Assembly: GCA_964510065.1 (NCBI GenBank)
Contig: CAZEAC010000055.1
Location: 1-28,687 of the forward strand
Length of the DNA: 28,687 bases
Reading direction: 5' to 3'
Origin: CAZEAC01 sp964510065
Lineage (GTDB): Bacteria; Bdellovibrionota_C; UBA2361; CAIXSY01
How positions within the stretch are numbered: position 1 is the first letter of the stretch; each line of letters starts with the position of its first letter. The translations under genes were made by a program, and so were the position numbers. Below are positions 7,453 through 16,115 of this stretch, piece by piece. The notes beneath the pieces were generated by a model that was not told where the DNA came from, made no database searches, and saw only the letters and a program-made list of their open reading frames with translations.

Positions 7453-8736
7453 ATGAGAAAATTGTTTGCTTACATGTTGGTGATTCTGTCGCTGCTCTCC
7501 ACTGCATTCGCTGCGGCACCAAAAATTAGTGCGATAGACGGGTTGGCGCTTTACTTGGCCAACGTTGGAACGGAAGTACGGACGGTCAATATACTACCGG
7601 CAGGTCGTCATGCTGTCGTTCATGATATTAACTCTGCCGGGGCGATACACTCGCAAAACATTCCAGAGTCCTATTACGGCGAGCTAGATCAAGCTTCTGA
7701 CATAAGTGGACTGCCCCTGCCCTCCGGCGCAATCTCGGAACATGGTACCTACTATTCAGTGCGAGGCACGAGAACATCGCTCGTTACTGTCACCAATGGT
7801 GCAATCGAAGAGATCGCCGGATTTACAAATAACTGGCCTGAACGGGTCGTATTCAATAGAATCTACGAGCGTCCTGACGGCCCCTACATACTTGGCCATC
7901 GTTACAAATCGGGCGGCACTGAACGCACCGAAGAGGGGGTTCTTTGGCACGGTAGTGCGATGAGCCCACGTGTTATTGATCTTAACGCTATTGGTTCTTA
8001 CTCGCAGGTACGGCCGTGGGCCGAAGTCAATGGTGAGCTGTATGGCTTCGCACGAAACAGCCAACGCTCGATCCCTTGGCGTATCGACACCAACGGAGTG
8101 GCTTACTCGCTGCCCGCGCGCGGCGACTCGTCGTTCCTTATGGATGCGGCGCGCTTCAACACCAATGTAGTCGCCGTGGGAGCTATTGGAATGAGCTCCA
8201 ATCGACGAGCTACGCTTTGGCTCAACAATGAAATCGCAGCTGAGGCGACCGAAGAGTTTGGAAGTTCGGCGCTGCTCACGATTTCTGAACAGGCCGGTCT
8301 CGCCGGTGGCTACTCACTGAATCGCGAAGGTTCAATATTATGCATGCTCGCCACTCGCGAGATCATAACCTTTGAAAAATGGTGGAAAGCACAAGGAGGA
8401 GGTGATTTCAGGTATCACACCTGTGGAATTCACGCGATCGAGAAAGTCGGAAGCGTACTGTATTTTTCACTCTTTGGCGGACCGTGGATAATCGCATCGA
8501 TAGACACCGAAAAGCCAAAGTTTTCAGTGCACGTTGTCGCAGCTGCGGAAAACACCTTTGAGGTCTGGCATCAGACTTTGACCGATGAGGGACAACCCGT
8601 AATCTTAGAGATTTCACCGAACATGCGTGATTGGCAGGAGTACTTTGGCCCGTCGATGTTCGATGGCCAAAATACACGATACCCATTAACAATTTGGGAG
8701 CCTGACGAAGTTCGCTATTTTCGGACGCGGCTCTAG
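7453..8736 (+). CDS. Exported hypothetical protein, 427 aa
   Basis: The start is ATG 7453, with a typical Sec signal peptide (MRKLFAYMLVILSLLSTAFA, cleavage after about residue 20). The mature part is rich in short beta strands with recurring aromatic, Gly and Asn turns (for example GHRYKSGG, LWHGSA, RIDTNGVAYSL, TLWLNNEIAAE, GGYSLNREG). These could be blades of a beta-propeller, similar to exported proteins described as HAF-repeat or Kelch-like, though I cannot identify a family with confidence. It has only two Cys (C296, C317 region). The protein is probably periplasmic or surface-exposed. It is monocistronic, with overlapping hairpins downstream. Function unknown. Confidence 0.7.
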   Translation: MRKLFAYMLVILSLLSTAFAAAPKISAIDGLALYLANVGTEVRTVNILPAGRHAVVHDINSAGAIHSQNIPESYYGELDQASDISGLPLPSGAISEHGTYYSVRGTRTSLVTVTNGAIEEIAGFTNNWPERVVFNRIYERPDGPYILGHRYKSGGTERTEEGVLWHGSAMSPRVIDLNAIGSYSQVRPWAEVNGELYGFARNSQRSIPWRIDTNGVAYSLPARGDSSFLMDAARFNTNVVAVGAIGMSSNRRATLWLNNEIAAEATEEFGSSALLTISEQAGLAGGYSLNREGSILCMLATREIITFEKWWKAQGGGDFRYHTCGIHAIEKVGSVLYFSLFGGPWIIASIDTEKPKFSVHVVAAAENTFEVWHQTLTDEGQPVILEISPNMRDWQEYFGPSMFDGQNTRYPLTIWEPDEVRYFRTRL

Positions 8737-8762
8737 AAGTCGGTGCCCAGCTAGCTGGAATT

Positions 8763-8794
8763 CCTTTGCACACAAAGGAGTCTTACTGCTCCTT
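8763..8794 (+). promoter_or_regulatory. Two overlapping, mutually exclusive small stem-loops
   Basis: CCTTTG/CAAAGG (8763-8778) and AAGGAG/CTCCTT (8775-8794) share bases 8775-8778, so only one can form. They lie between two exported-protein genes. They may act as a transcript end or as a simple attenuator-like switch. The stems are only six base pairs, so this is tentative. Confidence 0.25.
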
Positions 8795-8944
8795 CACACG
8801 TACGCGACAATTCAGGTTCTGATAGAGTTTGCGTACCTTTCAGGATTACCTATGGCGCAACAATCGAATTTACAGATAAATGGTGTCACTTTTCTGTCGA
8901 TCTCTCGTGAGAACTTCTTATCGTCAGAATACAGAACACAATCT

Positions 8945-9505
8945 ATGATTTACTACATGAGAATGATTTACCCTGGCTTACGCTCGCCTTATTTTGCCGG
9001 CTTGCTCTTGGCGGTGTTTGTTCTTTTCCCGCTGCACGGCATTCGCGCCGAGGGATTTTGTATTAAAATCAAAAATGGGAGGCTCGTCGTGAAGAACACG
9101 GCGGGAACAAGCTGCCCATCTGGCCAGGCCTATATTCCAACCATCGCCGGAGCTCAGGGAGAACAGGGTGCGGCGGGCGCTAATGGAACGGCTCGCGCTT
9201 ACGGATTTGTCTCATCAGCCGGCAACGTTAATACTGCACTTAGTTCCTCAAACATCGCCGCACGCAAGGTAAGCACGGGAGCTTACTGCATTTCCGCGGG
9301 CTCTCTTTCGCCATCGAGTGTCATGCCAATTGTAAGCGCCGATCAAGACGAGGGAACGGGCAGTTACCATATTGCTCAGGTAAAAAGCCTCTATGCCGGA
9401 GTCTTTGGTTGTACCTCTTCAGAATGGGGAATATATACTGCAAATATTGCCGTAAATGGTACGGTTACAGCTGCCGACATTGCTTTTTCCTTCCTCATTC
9501 CATAG
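8945..9505 (+). CDS. Exported protein with short collagen-like repeat
   Basis: The frame is open from ATG 8852, but the first 31 residues look non-coding. Starts at 8945, 8957 or 8963 place a signal peptide (SPYFAGLLLAVFVLFPLHGIRA) at the proper position. The mature protein begins EGFCIKIKNGRLVVKN, then has AGTSCPSG and a Gly-X-Y stretch GAQGEQGAAGANG, then a compact domain of about 110 residues with paired Cys (YCISAG, FGCTSSEW). Similar short collagen-like plus globular secreted proteins are common and mostly uncharacterised. It is probably a surface or secreted protein. The function is unknown, and the collagen segment is too short for a stable triple helix on its own. Confidence 0.65.
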   Translation: MIYYMRMIYPGLRSPYFAGLLLAVFVLFPLHGIRAEGFCIKIKNGRLVVKNTAGTSCPSGQAYIPTIAGAQGEQGAAGANGTARAYGFVSSAGNVNTALSSSNIAARKVSTGAYCISAGSLSPSSVMPIVSADQDEGTGSYHIAQVKSLYAGVFGCTSSEWGIYTANIAVNGTVTAADIAFSFLIP

Positions 9506-9631
9506 ATAGTGTTCTTCTGCCGAATAAACTAGTGAGGCACACTCCAGCCAACGCCAGGGAGAGCGCTCGCTTAAATTTTTGATGCTTCAAACAATATTGC
9601 CGATCACCTATTTAGACTTTATCCTCAGCAG

Positions 9632-11485
9632 GTGATTAAGCAGCTTTTTACCTCGCGCGAAGGAGCTATCGCCGTTTTGGCGCTCGCTGGAATTACGCTG
9701 CATGGAGTTTTCTACTTTCTTGGCGCACCAGATGAGGTACTCGGCGTAGTACCGCTTTACCTTGCGTTGATTGGCGGCGGTGCGCCACTTCTTTATGAAT
9801 TGATAAAAAAGGCGCTGCGTCTTGATTTTGGCTCGGACCTTTTAGCGGGCTTATCAATCGTTACGGCAATCGCACTTAACCAACCGCTTGCCGGAGCCTT
9901 TGTCGTGCTGATGCTCTCAGGCGGTGAAGCACTTGAAAGGTTCGCGGCGGGGCGTGCCTCAAGTATCCTTCGAGCGCTTGCGGAACGAACACCGCAAATT
10001 GCACATCGAAAAGATGGCGAGTCATTGGTCGATATACCTGTCGATGATATTCAGATTGGGGACCTGCTTGTGATCTTTCCGCAAGAGATCACCCCGGTTG
10101 ACGGCGTCGTGGTGAGTGGCCACGGCTCAATGGATGAGGCTTTTCTTACTGGTGAACCGTTTAGAATTTCAAAAGCGCCAGGCGCGGAAGTAATCTCCGG
10201 AGCGCTTAATGGCGAGCACGCTCTTACTATCAAGGCGATCCGACATGCCAGCCAATCGCGCTACGCACGAATAGCCCAGGTACTCAAAGAGACACAACAC
10301 AAAAAGTTACAGCTTCGCCGGCTGGGTGATAAACTCGGCGCGCTCTATACGCCGATAGCGCTGTTAATTGCAGCGGCGGCCTGGTATCTGAGCGGAGACC
10401 CACTTCGATTCTTGGCAGTGCTGGTAATCGCCACCCCCTGCCCGCTTCTTATCGCCATTCCGGTTGCGGTGATTGGCTCAATTTCTCTCGCCGCAATGCG
10501 CGGCATCATCATTCGTGATCCCGCCGTACTTGAACATGCAAGTACCTGCCGAACAATAATCCTCGACAAAACCGGCACGCTTACCCAAGGAGTGCCGATC
10601 CTCACCGAACAGCTCATTGTGGGGGCACAATCGCGAGAAGAAGTGCTTCTGCTCACGGCGAGTACCGAACAGTATTCAAAACATCCGCTCGCCATGGCAA
10701 TTTGCCGCGCAGCTGAGCAGTCTGGCTTGCCCGCCACACAAGCTTTTGAAATACAGAGCCAGCCTGGTATCGGCCTTCGCGGGACTGTTAACGGGCGTGA
10801 GCTCCTTATTACCAGTAGAAAGATCCTGGCGACTCTCGACATTCATGGCAAGGAGAAACTCCCACCGGAACAGAGCGGCCTCGAATGCATAATTGTCATC
10901 GATGGCGTTCTTGCCGCGCTCTACCGTTTTAAAGACGCGGCACGTGCCGAGTCACATTCATTTATCCGACATCTTGGTCCGAAACACGACTTCAACAAAG
11001 TGATGATAGTATCCGGAGATCGCGAAAGCGAGGTGCGTTACCTCGCCGAGCAGGTGGGCATCACCTTAATCTATAGCCAAAAGAGTCCGGAAGAGAAGCT
11101 TGAAATCGTGCGCGCCGAAAAAGCACTGGCGCCAACTCTCTTTATCGGTGACGGCATTAACGACGCACCAGCGCTCATGGAGGCAACGGTAGGCCTCGCA
11201 TTTGGCCATCAAAGCGATATCACCAGCGAGGCGGCTGGGGCGGTAATAATGGATACTTCGCTTGAGAAAGTCGACGAATTCTTCCATATCTCTAGCCGCA
11301 TGCGTCGAATCGCGCTGCAGAGCGCGGTGGGAGGAATGCTCGCAAGCGTTATCGGTATGTTCGTCGCAGCGATGGGCTACCTGCCACCCGTGGCTGGGGC
11401 AGTATGCCAGGAACTCATCGACCTTTTCGCAGTAATAAACGCGCTGCGCGTTGCGCGAGCTCCAGGCCGGCTTGTCGACCTATAG
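9632..11485 (+). CDS. P1B-type heavy-metal-transporting ATPase, TPCP class
   Basis: The start is GTG 9632; 617 residues. The P-type ATPase hallmarks are TGEP at 173-176 (usually TGES), TPCP at 268-271 in the metal-binding helix, DKTGT with phosphorylated D312, SKHP with H351, and GDGINDAP at 506-513. It has no N-terminal HMA domain. The last helices carry QELID at 593-597. TPCP plus a QExxD-type motif is the pattern I recall for the P1B-5 group, which exports Ni or Fe(II). However, the C-terminal hemerythrin-like domain of that group is absent, so the metal is uncertain. It is a membrane protein acting in efflux of a transition metal. No metal-responsive regulator or chaperone gene is adjacent. 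Confidence 0.88.
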   Translation: MIKQLFTSREGAIAVLALAGITLHGVFYFLGAPDEVLGVVPLYLALIGGGAPLLYELIKKALRLDFGSDLLAGLSIVTAIALNQPLAGAFVVLMLSGGEALERFAAGRASSILRALAERTPQIAHRKDGESLVDIPVDDIQIGDLLVIFPQEITPVDGVVVSGHGSMDEAFLTGEPFRISKAPGAEVISGALNGEHALTIKAIRHASQSRYARIAQVLKETQHKKLQLRRLGDKLGALYTPIALLIAAAAWYLSGDPLRFLAVLVIATPCPLLIAIPVAVIGSISLAAMRGIIIRDPAVLEHASTCRTIILDKTGTLTQGVPILTEQLIVGAQSREEVLLLTASTEQYSKHPLAMAICRAAEQSGLPATQAFEIQSQPGIGLRGTVNGRELLITSRKILATLDIHGKEKLPPEQSGLECIIVIDGVLAALYRFKDAARAESHSFIRHLGPKHDFNKVMIVSGDRESEVRYLAEQVGITLIYSQKSPEEKLEIVRAEKALAPTLFIGDGINDAPALMEATVGLAFGHQSDITSEAAGAVIMDTSLEKVDEFFHISSRMRRIALQSAVGGMLASVIGMFVAAMGYLPPVAGAVCQELIDLFAVINALRVARAPGRLVDL

Positions 11486-11616
11486 CGGCGCGGAGGCACC
11501 AATCTCTAGAAAAACCAAGTCAGACGGCACGTTACGGCTTAGCAGCAGTACACTGGGAGCAATCCAAGCGAGACCCTACTTTTGATTAGCTACTAAATAC
11601 ATGGCACGTTTATCAA

Positions 11617-12105
11617 ATGAGCAAATACGAATCGTACGATGCACGTCCCCGATTAAAGACGCGCTCAGTACAACTTTTATTCGGGGTACTCTTACCCTCG
11701 GCTGCGCAGGCGAAGCCTTTGATCCTCATTTGCGAAGACGATAAAAGGCAGCGGCTACAATTAAGTGTAAGGTTTCGAAAAGAAGGATTTGCCGTCAAGG
11801 TTTTCCCATGTACCGATTCAGCTTTTCGCTATTTGGAAAAGCAGCGCACTGCGCAGCTCCGCCTGCCGGACATTATCTTAACTGATCGTAGGCTTGTCGG
11901 AGCCACCTATGGCGATCTATTCGCGCTCAACTTGCGCAAAGAGAATTTTAGAATGCCAGTATTCCTCCACACCATGGATGACGAATTTGTTGGAAACCGC
12001 TTTCAAATTGCATCGGACGAATTATTGGAATTTAGATCAAAATACGATCTCGACCGAACCGTTCGCGAGATCAAGGCATGCATCGAAGATCGCTTTACGC
12101 GATGA
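11617..12105 (+). CDS. Stand-alone response-regulator receiver domain
   Basis: The 162-residue protein has the receiver signature: the acidic pair E40-D41-D42 after strand LILIC, phospho-acceptor D90 in IILTDRRL, the T of FLHTMDD after strand 4, and a Lys near RSKYD in the strand-5 region. There is no output domain, so it probably works by protein-protein contact (CheY-like) or in a phosphorelay. The first 30 residues precede the fold and contain a hydrophobic stretch, so the true start may be slightly downstream. No histidine kinase is adjacent. It is followed 66 bases later by a hypothetical gene in the same direction, possibly the same transcript. Confidence 0.75.
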   Translation: MSKYESYDARPRLKTRSVQLLFGVLLPSAAQAKPLILICEDDKRQRLQLSVRFRKEGFAVKVFPCTDSAFRYLEKQRTAQLRLPDIILTDRRLVGATYGDLFALNLRKENFRMPVFLHTMDDEFVGNRFQIASDELLEFRSKYDLDRTVREIKACIEDRFTR

Positions 12106-12171
12106 ACGAGATTCACGTTGAATAGGCCGGCCAAGCGTGCGACAATAACGCGAACTAATAAACACAACATT

Positions 12172-12600
12172 ATGCCCTCAACTTCAAAAGTAGCAAATAC
12201 TCTGGCCTCAGTGTTGAAAGGTAGGCTCGCGGCGCCAGAACATGCGTGGCATTGGCGAAACCTCGCCCAGCTCGATTTGCCGGGATTAGAGTTTATTGGA
12301 AACTGGCGTAAAGATGAACTCTCGCCTGGTGACATGGTTGTAGCGACAGCTCGCAGTGAGACGACATCACATCCTGCGATAGTGGTCGGTACGGTTGGTT
12401 CCAACGTCGACCGCTATAATTTTTGTGTGCCCATTGAGATAAAAGCGGTACTTACTCCGAAAGAGGAGTCCGCCGAAAGCGCCGGATTGACTCCAGGCAA
12501 GACCCTTCTCTTCGGAGGCTTTCAGGTGTTTCGCTACAGGGGGCGTAACAAAAAACTAGCTGCAGAGCGAACAACCAGGCGTAGTAAGGATCAGGAGTAA
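12172..12600 (+). CDS. Hypothetical small basic protein, 142 aa
   Basis: ATG 12172 (MPSTSKVANTL) is preferred to an upstream TTG at 12118. The protein has a likely beta-barrel core (LSPGDMVVATA, HPAIVVGTVGS, FCVPIEIKAVL, KTLLFGGFQVFRY) with a Lys/Arg-rich C-terminal tail. This resembles small beta-barrel folds in overall rhythm, but I do not recognise a family. The gene follows the receiver gene in the same direction and is followed by a terminator-like hairpin, so the two may form an operon. Confidence 0.6.
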   Translation: MPSTSKVANTLASVLKGRLAAPEHAWHWRNLAQLDLPGLEFIGNWRKDELSPGDMVVATARSETTSHPAIVVGTVGSNVDRYNFCVPIEIKAVLTPKEESAESAGLTPGKTLLFGGFQVFRYRGRNKKLAAERTTRRSKDQE

Positions 12601-12629
12601 CTGCGCATTAGTTTCGGGTAACAATCTTA

Positions 12630-12670
12630 GCCCTGGTCCTAGCCATCAATAAATGGACCAGAACCGGGGC
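12630..12670 (+). terminator. Terminator-like hairpin
   Basis: CTGGTCC (12633) pairs with GGACCAG (12655), with an outer GCCC/GGGGC extension across a small bulge. It lies 30 bases after the stop at 12600. There is no clear T-tract. Confidence 0.45.
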
Positions 12671-12688
12671 GAAGGGGCGAACCCGCGC

Positions 12689-12724
12689 TTAATGAGTATT
12701 TACCCTGAAGGGTTAATTACTCAA
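12689..12724. repeat. Palindrome resembling the ends of repeat copy 1
   Basis: TTAATGAGTATTTACCCT faces AGGGTTAATTACTCAA with a two-base loop. Its sequence resembles the outer end of the element at 4209-4349 (TTAATGAGCAATTAC), so it may be a deleted relative, or a hairpin ahead of the gene at 12751. Confidence 0.5.
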
Positions 12725-12750
12725 TGCAGTTGACGTTTTTGTAGTGAAGT

Positions 12751-13128
12751 ATGATTGAGATACAGCTCGAAAAGCGTGGCTCGGCCTGGGATGTGAATGC
12801 AACGATACTTCCGAAGGGCGGCCTCGGGATTGCTAAAGACGCTAGACTAGCCTCCATTGGTACGGCTTCTTTTGCAGAAGCCGCTCACGCTGTTGCTAAC
12901 CTCACCTCCGCGACGTTTCAAGAAAATCCTGATCGCTGGGGAGTCCCAGAGCCGAAGTTTCAAATTATCAATCAGAGTTCTCACTCCGACCACGAGAATT
13001 TTGGGAACTATAAAGTTGTCCGAAGCGGACGGATCATCGGTCAAATTAAAAACTTCCCAAAAGGAGAAGTAATAGATTTAATAAAGGCCGCGTTACATAT
13101 AGTCGCGGGGGCCGAAAATAAGAGTTAG
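12751..13128 (+). CDS. Hypothetical protein, 125 aa
   Basis: ATG 12751 opens MIEIQLEKRGSAWDVNATIL. The protein looks like a small alpha/beta domain: N-terminal strands (IEIQLEK, WDVNATILP), a helix (FAEAAHAVANLTSA), strands (KFQIINQ, YKVVRSGRIIGQI) and a C-terminal helix (VIDLIKAALHIVAG). It has no signal peptide. I do not recognise it. It stands alone, with hairpins on the left and a repeat element on the right. Confidence 0.55.
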   Translation: MIEIQLEKRGSAWDVNATILPKGGLGIAKDARLASIGTASFAEAAHAVANLTSATFQENPDRWGVPEPKFQIINQSSHSDHENFGNYKVVRSGRIIGQIKNFPKGEVIDLIKAALHIVAGAENKS

Positions 13129-13693
13129 TAGAACCTTTTGGCACTATCTTCGAGAGAGTTCACCGACTGTGAATTAGTCTGCGCGTTGAGTTGGAATAAG
13201 TCCTTAAGATAGACTAGTGCACTGTTAACGAAGTTTTCCGACGCTTCTCATCTCTGTGCTCTTCGTGCCTCTGTGGTTCTTTGAAAGTAAAATAAACCAC
13301 AGAGGCACCGAGTTAGAACCGAGGGAAAGGACTAGTTATCTCGTTAACAAAGTACTAGTCTTAGTTTCAAATCAACAAACACAGCCTCACCGCGAAATGA
13401 CGTCTAATCTAATACATTCTTAAGTTACCTTCTCGATATTATTATTCTCTTCACTCACTTCTGTTAATTTTTATACTGCTTGGCAGCACACTATACCACC
13501 GCGTTACACCACGCATATCGCTAAGGTTTTGCTCTTTTACAGTTTGGTTACGGTAGAAGCAGTGTTCGAGCCACCATTTCTCCGTATTCCCTGTAGTGCG
13601 AAGAGCGGTGGCTACGAACGAACGTGTCACTATCACTGCTGAGATTTCCGTCTCTCAGTGATCACACAAACAAACCTCACCAGAACAAAACCT
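13129..13693. other. 565-base intergenic region upstream of the four-gene cassette
   Basis: It contains repeat copy 2 (13212-13360). The rest is AT-rich with no credible gene. A possible promoter for the cassette is TTCACT (13450-13455) with a 16-base spacer and TATACT (13472-13477), which would leave a leader of about 210 bases. A bulged inverted repeat around 13628-13660 (TCACTG...CAGTGA) lies just before the first gene. These regulatory calls are weak. Confidence 0.45.
13212..13360. repeat. CTCTGTG palindromic element, copy 2 (149 bp)
   Basis: The outer inverted ends are GACTAGT-N5-GTTAACGA (13212) and its inverse at 13341-13360. The inner arms contain CTCTGTG-type repeats (CTCTGTGCTC, GTGCCTCTGTGGTT) facing AACCACAGAGGCAC around 13285-13300. 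The left half, from CTAGT through TTTGAAAGT, is closely similar to the sequence at 28612-28687. Confidence 0.85.
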
Positions 13694-14905
13694 ATGCCTG
13701 AACAGAATCAAGCCGCTACCACGGCCAGCGCGACTTTGCCCGCAGAGTGGCAGAGCTACCTCGAGCCTTTCGCGAAAGCGATCGGCAAAAGCGTAGAGCA
13801 GATCACCGAGGCGTTCAAACCGATTGTCGGCGACCCCGGCAATGACGCTATCGAAACGCTCAAAAGCGAGGAGTATGTCTCGCTCGATGAGATCAAGACA
13901 GCCGTCGGAGCTGATGTTCCCGCGGCCAAACTGAAAAAGGCAGTGGCTCAGCACCTGCGCGTGAAGGCTCAGCCGGCGCCAACGCCGACTCCGACCTTCG
14001 CCGCGCCGGCGCTCGATACGCTGCCTGCCGTGCCTGACGACGAAACGTGGCTCGCCGCACTCAAAGTGGGCGGAGAGCTTAAAGTCGATAAGACCACGGT
14101 GATCACGGGAATCCGAGCGGCGCTTGCAGCCCGTACCGGACTCTTCGACATTCCCGCCAAGCTCACTGAGCTGATGGAACGCAAAGCCGAATCGCTCAGC
14201 GATCCGGTTGCGCCGGAGTTTTTCAAGCTGCGTAAGCTGCTTACCCGCCGAAACTATGCCGAAGTGTTCGAAGCACTCGACATTGAAGGCGGCGGCAGCT
14301 TCGCGACACAGGCGCGTAAAAACGCCTTTGTGATCAAGCTTGACCAGAAGCTCTGGACCGCGCTCTTCCGCTTCCAACAGACCCTCAAAGGTTGGAGCGA
14401 TTCGTGGCAGCAGACCTTCGGGAATCCTGCCGCGATGATGAGCGCGATTGCAATGATCGCCGGAGGACGGGGCGGTGTTATGCCTCCCGGTGTAATGGCT
14501 CCGCCTGACACTGCGGATCTTAAGACTGCGGCCGAAGGCGTCAATGATCAGATCAATGACGTGTTCGCCGGTCTTGGAATTCCGGTTGCGATGGCGATGG
14601 CGCTCGACGCGCAGACGATCAAAAAGGTGCTCGAAACGCCGAACTTGAACGTGCACATCGGCGCGGCCAACCGCGAAGAGATGCTCAAAATGATCGGTGT
14701 CAACGTTGACGCTGATTATGTGCGCCTCGAGCGGAGCCTCGCTAAGTACACGCTCGGCGTGATGGAGTTCCCAAAGATCACCGGCGATTCGGAGCTGGCT
14801 TACATCACTTCGCTGCTGACGCTCGGAACGCAGATTCCGTGGAATCGGCTCGAAGCCCCGGCGCGCCGTAACAATCGTGGCGAGGACCGCTACGAGCGGC
14901 AGTAA
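13694..14905 (+). CDS. Cassette gene A: unrecognised 403-aa protein with Pro-rich linker
   Basis: ATG 13694 (MPEQNQAATTASA) is preferred over an upstream in-frame start at 13658. Residues 1-90 form a small helical domain (WQSYLEPFAKAIGKSVEQI, SLDEIKTAVG). A Pro/Thr/Ala linker (QPAPTPTPTFAAPA) follows at about 95-108. A larger, mainly helical domain comes next, containing FVIKLDQKLWTALFRFQ, a Gly/Met/Pro-rich loop (GGRGGVMPPGVMAPP) and a C-terminal block ending in a charged tail. There is no signal peptide or clear membrane segment. It is the first gene of a four-gene cassette and is separated from gene B by a strong hairpin. I do not recognise a family; it may be a scaffold or effector of the system. 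Confidence 0.7.
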   Translation: MPEQNQAATTASATLPAEWQSYLEPFAKAIGKSVEQITEAFKPIVGDPGNDAIETLKSEEYVSLDEIKTAVGADVPAAKLKKAVAQHLRVKAQPAPTPTPTFAAPALDTLPAVPDDETWLAALKVGGELKVDKTTVITGIRAALAARTGLFDIPAKLTELMERKAESLSDPVAPEFFKLRKLLTRRNYAEVFEALDIEGGGSFATQARKNAFVIKLDQKLWTALFRFQQTLKGWSDSWQQTFGNPAAMMSAIAMIAGGRGGVMPPGVMAPPDTADLKTAAEGVNDQINDVFAGLGIPVAMAMALDAQTIKKVLETPNLNVHIGAANREEMLKMIGVNVDADYVRLERSLAKYTLGVMEFPKITGDSELAYITSLLTLGTQIPWNRLEAPARRNNRGEDRYERQ

Positions 14906-14911
14906 TTCGAA

Positions 14912-14948
14912 CGGAAACGCCGCGGTGATTGCTCACCGCGGCTTTCCG
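14912..14948 (+). promoter_or_regulatory. Strong intercistronic hairpin before the pseudokinase gene
   Basis: CGGAAA-c-GCCGCGGTGA, loop TTGC, TCACCGCGGC-TTTCCG: about 16 base pairs with one bulged C. It begins seven bases after the stop of gene A and ends just before the Shine-Dalgarno AAGGA (14951-14955) of gene B. It could protect a processed mRNA end, attenuate transcription, or set relative expression of A and B. Confidence 0.7.
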
Positions 14949-14960
14949 GAAAGGACTACT

Positions 14961-16085
14961 ATGGACGCTGATCTTGAGCAGGTCTGCCAACGCATCAACG
15001 CGGCAGTTGAGCCCGAGGATCTCTTCGGCGCCGAAAGCACGGTGCTACCTCCGAGACAGCTCGCTGAGTTTCTCGGGAAGGAATACCGTCCGCTTAAAGC
15101 GTTGACCGATCCCAGTAAGTACACACTCCCGGAAGATTTCGAGGCGGCGCGCGAGGCTTACGAAAAGCTTGGTCGTCTGTACGAAGAAGCGAAACGTCGA
15201 ATCGCGTGCCACCTCTACGGATTAGACGGCCGCGGGAAACTGCGGCCGTCTTCAGCTACGAAATCCTTCGTCGTCGGAACGAGGCGTTACTTCGTTGGAT
15301 CAAAGATTACTACGACGCCTCACAGCACGTGGTATCGCGGATTCCTCGAAGATAACGGCCGTATTCTAGGCGAAACGGAGATAAAGCTCGCCAATACGCC
15401 GAGTGATAATTCGTTTATCGCCAACGAGGTGCGTATCCTGGACATCCTTCACGAGAGGGACGTTCCTCAATGGAAACATCTCCCACTGGTGTTGGATCGG
15501 TTTCAAGCAGGCGATCGCGCAGGCTGCGTGTTTAGGAAAATTCCGGGTATCAGCATCAGCGACGCTCGCAAAGTTCCGGCCCACGAACGAGGCGTTGATC
15601 AAAGGCACATGGTCTGGATGCTTGATCGAGTCTTGAGTGGAATAGGCTACGCACACCGCCAAGGCGTGGTGCATGGCAACCTCACTCCCGACAACGTCAT
15701 TCTCCAGTCCCTCACCCATAACGCGTACCTTATCGGCTGGGAAGGTGCGGTGCACCGGCCCGCGGTAAGTCGCGCGAAAATTGGGATTTTCTCGGATATC
15801 TACACAGCTCCCGAAGTAAGAGAACGGGGTCAGATTGGACCGTGGAGTGACATTTACTCCGTGGGAAAGATTATGATCTGGGTTCTCGGCGGGGATCCTG
15901 AAAGAAACGAGATTCCTCAAGGCGTGAAGACGCCCCTTGCAGACTTCCTCCTCACCTTAGTGAAGGAGGATCATCAGAAAAGACCGGACGACGCGTGGGT
16001 CCTCTACGAAGAGCAGAAGCGTATCAAAGATAGCCTCTGGAAACGTAAGTTCCTGCATTTCGACGCCGGTACTGTTGAACGTTAG
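14961..16085 (+). CDS. Cassette gene B: protein-kinase-like protein, probable pseudokinase
   Basis: ATG 14961 has AAGGA five bases upstream. The C-terminal 250 residues have the kinase C-lobe order: helix RHMVWMLDRVLSGIGYAHRQG, catalytic loop VVHGNLTPDNVIL, the DFG position replaced by LIGWEGA, an APE-like TAPEV, SDIYSVGKIMIW, and VLGGDP followed by QKRPDDAW. The catalytic Asp of HRD is Asn-shifted (HGN) and the DFG Asp is missing, so phosphotransfer is unlikely and a scaffold or nucleotide-sensing role is inferred. I recall related bacterial proteins with the same HGxxxPxxV and GGDP signatures beside vWA genes. The N-terminal 110 residues are helical. It is followed by gene C after 30 bases. 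Confidence 0.8.
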   Translation: MDADLEQVCQRINAAVEPEDLFGAESTVLPPRQLAEFLGKEYRPLKALTDPSKYTLPEDFEAAREAYEKLGRLYEEAKRRIACHLYGLDGRGKLRPSSATKSFVVGTRRYFVGSKITTTPHSTWYRGFLEDNGRILGETEIKLANTPSDNSFIANEVRILDILHERDVPQWKHLPLVLDRFQAGDRAGCVFRKIPGISISDARKVPAHERGVDQRHMVWMLDRVLSGIGYAHRQGVVHGNLTPDNVILQSLTHNAYLIGWEGAVHRPAVSRAKIGIFSDIYTAPEVRERGQIGPWSDIYSVGKIMIWVLGGDPERNEIPQGVKTPLADFLLTLVKEDHQKRPDDAWVLYEEQKRIKDSLWKRKFLHFDAGTVER

Positions 16086-16115
16086 AAAAAATCAACCAAG
16101 AAAGAACCAAAACTT

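Noticed and set aside
8852..8944. Upstream start for the collagen-like exported protein
   Set aside because: It would bury the signal peptide behind about 50 residues.
12118..12171. TTG-initiated extension of the hypothetical at 12172
   Set aside because: The extension is basic and lacks a ribosome site; ATG 12172 is more credible.
13655..14656. Minus-strand frame of 333 codons opposite cassette gene A
   Set aside because: It is Arg/His-rich antisense translation of a GC-biased gene. The plus frame has a sensible start and operon position.
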